This document shows, piece after piece, positions 60,214 to 64,000 of a DNA stretch of 64,000 nt. The position numbers and the translations under genes were made by a program. The notes beneath the pieces are model-generated. The model was not told where the DNA came from. It saw only the letters and a program-made list of their open reading frames with translations, and searched no databases. Position 1 is the stretch's first letter. Every line of letters starts with the position of its first letter. Source of the stretch: Ananas comosus (lineage: Eukaryota; Streptophyta; Magnoliopsida; Poales; Bromeliaceae); NCBI RefSeq assembly GCF_001540865.1, contig NC_033635.1, forward strand, positions 8,316,661-8,380,660, in the 5' to 3' direction.

Positions 60214-61739
60214 TGACACCGTGGAGGTTGCTGCGGCACTGCAACCTAGGAGCGGTTTGTTCTTAGCAGCGTCGTCGTCGACGCCGTTGCCGTTGGCAGA
60301 GAGCGGTGACCAAAAAAAATTATAGAAGAAGTAAAAAAATCAATAATAAAAATTTATAGAAAAAGAAAGATGAAGGTGAAATTGCACCGTTAAAAGAACG
60401 TTGTACTATTATGGACATAAGTTGCACTACTTAAGATATAAACGGCAGTTTTAAGATAAAAATTACATTCTTTAAACAAAAATTACACTCTTTGGTAGAT
60501 ATTTACACTGTTTCTCTTCTTATTGCACTCTTTCAGATATAAACTGCATCCATTAAGATAAAAGTTACACTTTTTAAACGAAAGTTGCACTCTTTGAGAG
60601 ATATTTACACTATTTTTTCTTTTCTTGCACTCTTTGAGATGTAAACTACACTCATTTAAGAGATATTTATACTGTTTCTCCTCTTGTTGCACTATTTTTT
60701 CTCTTGTTGCACTATTTCTTCTCTTATTAGACTGTTTCTCCTCTTAAAGGATGCAGTTTAAGATAAAAATAGTATAACAAGAGGAGAAACAGTGCAACAA
60801 GAGGAGAAACAGTGTAAATATCTCTTACATGGGTGCAGTTTACATCTCAAAGAGTGCAACAAGACGAGAAACAGTGTAAATATCTCTTAAAGAGTGCAAC
60901 TTTCATCTTAATGGATGCAATTTACATCTGAAAGAGTGCAATAAGAGGAGAAACAGTGTAAATATCTCCCAAAGAGTGTAAATATCTTTCAAAGAGTACA
61001 ATTTTCGTTTAAAGAGTATAATTTTTATCTTAAAGGGTGCAGTTTATATCTTAAGTAGTGCAACTTATATCCATAATAGTGCAACGTTCTTTTAAAACAA
61101 TGCAATTTTATTCTAACGGTGTAATTTCATCTTCATCTTTCTTTTTCTATAATTTGTTGTTTTTTATTTTTTTCTTCTTCCTTCTTTTACAATTTCTTTT
61201 GGTCACCCCTCTCTGCCAACAGGCACGGCGCCGGCGACGACGCCGCTAAGGACCCCCCGCTCCGAGGCTGTGGCACCGTAGCGACCTCCGCGGCGTTGGC
61301 GTCGGTGTCGGCAAAGATGCGTCGTTGTCGGAGGCGACGGAGGAGGAGGGAAAGGGAGAGGACGAGAAGGGCGGGGAAGGGCGAGAGAGGCGTCGTCGTC
61401 GGAGACGGTGGAGGAGGGTCGGAGAGGGAAAAAAATGAGTCACGGCGCGGCCTCGGCGGAGTTGGAGATGAGGAAGGCGGGGGGTGCGCGGGTGAAGGCA
61501 TGAGGGTGAGAGGCGAGGCAGGCTATTCCGCCTCCGCCTCCGCCTCTGCCTCCGTTGCCTTTTTCGGCAAGAGAAAAAAAAATGGAGAGAAAAAAAAGGA
61601 AAGAGAAAGAGGAGAGAGAAAAAATAATAAGAGTATTTTGGTCAGTTTGTTAAAAATTCGGACCGAATCTACAAAATCAAAAAAGACGGTTCAGTTTTGC
61701 AAAATCTCAAATTTTGTAAATTTTTTATGCAAATTGGCC
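59710..61739. mobile_element. Foldback element FB2, nearly complete palindrome (~2 kb)
   Basis: The ends GGCCAATTTGCATGAAAAAT (59710) and TTTTTTATGCAAATTGGCC (61739) are inverted. Arms of ~1 kb meet at about 60735-60775 with almost no loop. The order of blocks matches the arms of FB1: terminus, TTTGCAAAA block, CT-rich, GGCGGA repeats, GC-rich, then TTGCACT array. No transposase or captured gene is present. No convincing target duplication was found. Confidence 0.8.
60374..61130. repeat. Inverted TTGCACTNTTT array at the centre of FB2
   Basis: More than 25 copies of TTGCACTCTTTGAGA or TTTACACTGTTTCTC variants run on the plus strand to ~60735. The reverse complement (GAGAAACAGTGTAAATATCT type) continues to ~61130. 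Composite periods of ~50 and ~80 bp are visible. Confidence 0.75.
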
Positions 61740-62254
61740 CATTTTAATTGACCATTTTAACATAAGCGGTGAAAATTTGATAGTTGATATTTAATGTTCC
61801 AGGTTTGAAGTCCGGTTGCTATGCATTCCTATCTAAATGAAGCAAATAGCATATTATCTCCCCCTCAAAAAAATAATATATTTTTAGTAAAAAATATCTT
61901 TTTTATAATATTAAAAGTTCTAAAAGAATCTAAATTCTTATATACATGGCATAAAATTTATATTATATTTTTTGGTGCATAAAGAGCATTTTTCATAAAA
62001 GGTACGGGCTGCTAGTAGTTGCTATTTAAAAATAGAAAATAAAAATAATACTATGTTTTTTTTATTACAGCAGATGACATCTTACTAATTCAAATTATTT
62101 GCTTAAAAATTACTATGTCTACACACTATTATAGCATATGAATCTTACACTCCATAATTCTAAAATTTAAAAAATTATTTTAAATTTTTAGTATTAATAA
62201 TTAAAAATATATAAGTAAATATTAGTCTCCACAAAATATAATATAAAATTTATA
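61740..62254. other. AT-rich spacer between FB2 and the Helitron-like end
   Basis: No gene, RNA or element was recognised. Confidence 0.5.
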
Positions 62255-62265
62255 CTAGTGCAGAA

Positions 62266-62285
62266 ACCCGCGCGATGCGGCGGGT
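62266..62285 (-). other. Helitron 3' terminal hairpin
   Basis: A 6-bp stem ACCCGC (62266-62271) with GCGGGT (62280-62285) and an 8-base loop GCGATGCG stands out in an otherwise AT-rich region. Confidence 0.6.
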
Positions 62286-62520
62286 AGATAATAAAATCCC
62301 AAATTTAAAATTTTAAAAAACAAAATTATATTTAGAATCCTAAATACTAATTTTTCTAAATTATAAAATTTGGAATGAAAGTTATATGGCTCCAAAATAT
62401 TACTATTCGTCAATAAATTGTGTCTAGAAACTTTAGAATTTTACCAAATTCTAAAATTCATACTATAAACTTCATGCTATAAAGTTCAAAATAAAAAAAA
62501 GTCTCTTACACATATCCTTC

Positions 62521-63923
62521 AAATATCCTTTAAATATTATAGAAATTAGATTTTATGATAGTTTTCATGAAAAAATCTTCACTTCTCTTCTTCATCGGAA
62601 TCAAAAGACTGAATTAAACTGCAAATAAGAGTACGTACATTCAAGTTATTTAAGGCAATATTTTAAAACTTCTTATGAACATGACTTTGAAAAGTGTGTA
62701 TAGAAAATAATGTTAGTAATTAAATTTTTCCAGATGAAACAATTAAAATTACTATCTACTTTGCTTTAAAAAAAAATTTCTATATTACCTGAACATTCTT
62801 TTTTTTCCTCTTGATTTTCTCGCAGTTTCCTCCAACTTGTTATTTGAGCTTCTCATTTTGATAATTTCAAAGTTGTACATACAAAATAATTAAAATAAAT
62901 AAACAAATTAAACTTGACAAAGATGGATTAATTAGATGTCTTGTGGAGGAAAAGTGAAGGTTCGTAATAAATTAAATAGAAATAAAATGGTGAGAATTAT
63001 AAATGACAGGGGGAACATTTAAATATATTAATTGGAAGTTTAGTAGTGGGCCATTTTAGATGTATTAATTTGATACATTAATTAAAAATTTAATGAAGAA
63101 TTTAAATACATTAATTGAAAGTTTAGTAGTAGACCATTTCAGATGTATTAATTAGATACGTTAATTAAAAATTTGATGAAAAGAAGGGAAAGAATCACAT
63201 GGTGGTGAAGGTGAAGAAAAATAAATATCCTTCAATTATTATAGAAATTAGATTTTATGATAGTTTTCATGAAAAAATCTTCACTTCTCTTCTTCATCGG
63301 AATCAAAAGACTGGATTAAACTGCAAATAAGAGTACGTACATTCAAGTTATTTAAGACAATATTTTAAAACTTCTTATGAACATAATTTTGAAAAGTGTG
63401 TATAGAAAATAATGTTAGCAATTACATTTTTTCTGATGAAACAATTAAAATCACTATCTACTTTGCTTTAAAAAAAAAAGTTCTATATTACCTGAGCATT
63501 CTTTTTTTTCTTCTTGATTTTCTCGCAGTTTCCTCCAACTTGTTATTTGAGCTTCTCATTTTGATAATTTCAAAATTGTACATACAAAATAATTAAAATA
63601 AATAAACAAATTAAACTTGACGAAGATGGATTAATTAGAAGTCTTGTGGAGGAAAAGTGAAGGATCGTAATAAATTAATTAGAAATAAAATGGTGAGAAT
63701 TATAAATGACAGGGGGAACATTTAAATACATTAATTGAAAGTTTAGTAGTGGGCTATTTTAGATGTATTAATTAGATATGTTAATTAAAAATTTAATGGA
63801 GAATTTAAATACATTAATGGGAAGTTTAGTAGTAGACCATTTTAGATGTATTAATTAGATATGTTAATTAAAAATTTAATGAAGAGAAGGGGAAGAATCA
63901 CATGATGGTGAAGGTGAAGAAAA
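62521..63923. repeat. ~702-bp tandem duplication in the Helitron-like body
   Basis: Unit 1 (62521-63221) and unit 2 (63222-63923) share the same order of sequence with few differences. Each unit ends with two ~83-bp subrepeats (starting TTTAAATA.ATTAATTG, for example 63018 and 63101). Part of a further unit may follow to the edge. Confidence 0.8.
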
Positions 63924-64000
63924 ACTTGACAGGGAACCATTTAAATTCATTAATTAGATACGTTAATTAAAAAATTAATGGAGAATTTAAATACGTTAAT

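Larger units (their letters stand above)
62255..64000 (-). mobile_element. Helitron-like element, 3' end inside the window
   Basis: On the minus strand the sequence ends with a GC hairpin (ACCCGC/GCGGGT stem) 7 bases before CTAG (62258-62255), and the next base is T. This is the 3' terminus of plant Helitrons, which insert between A and T. The body would extend past the right edge, so the TC 5' end is not visible. No Rep/helicase frame is present, so it would be non-autonomous. Confidence 0.55.

Noticed and set aside
60480..61110. CRISPR-like array of short regular repeats
   Set aside because: The motifs are degenerate, spacers are not unique, the array is palindromic and the context is plant transposon DNA.

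Overview
The window is repeat-dense nuclear DNA of a flowering plant. It consists almost entirely of nested transposable elements, and no intact host gene was found. Large Ty3/gypsy elements of Tekay/Del chromovirus type (2.2-4.7 kb LTRs, tRNA-Met type primer binding site, chromodomain-like Pol end), MULE/foldback-like elements and a GC-rich captured ABCG exon suggest a monocot. A pineapple-like genome would fit, but this is a guess. I saw no sign of bacterial, organellar or viral DNA.

Layout. 1-16941: an old LTR of family B in + orientation carries element A (148-16160, imperfect 5-bp target duplication CAGCT/GAGCT). Element A itself received solo LTR D (4460-7853, duplication TCGGG) and solo LTR E (12325-14732, duplication CATGC). 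16942-18082: AT-rich spacer. 18088-38868: element B on the minus strand, flanked by ATAGA on both sides. Its gag was hit by element C on the plus strand (from 24159). The stretch 28819-36642 is not a normal part of B or C. It is an indel-ridden second copy of 18968-about 26712 and looks like a misplaced, unpolished long read used to fill a gap. 38869-40866: MITE-like hairpins and another LTR (F). 41680-44972: a 3.3-kb foldback element that captured part of an ABCG transporter gene. 44973-50744: AT-rich, mostly unassigned. 50745-57680: two copies of a very long LTR family (G) in opposite orientation, joined at a 25-N gap. 59710-61739: a second foldback element, almost a complete palindrome. 62255-end: a minus-strand Helitron-like 3' terminus and a 0.7-kb tandem duplication.

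Function. None of the elements looks able to move on its own. The gag and pol frames carry TAG/TGA stops, frameshifts and deletions. The LTRs keep recognisable U3 structure. Several families have a cluster of short GC-centred palindromes (GTACCGGTAC, GRGACCGGTCYC or GGGCGCCCGAAA) about 75-380 bp upstream of a TATA-like box. This parallel design and the foldback elements with short-motif arrays are the most unusual biology here. The uncorrected duplicate is the most important assembly issue.
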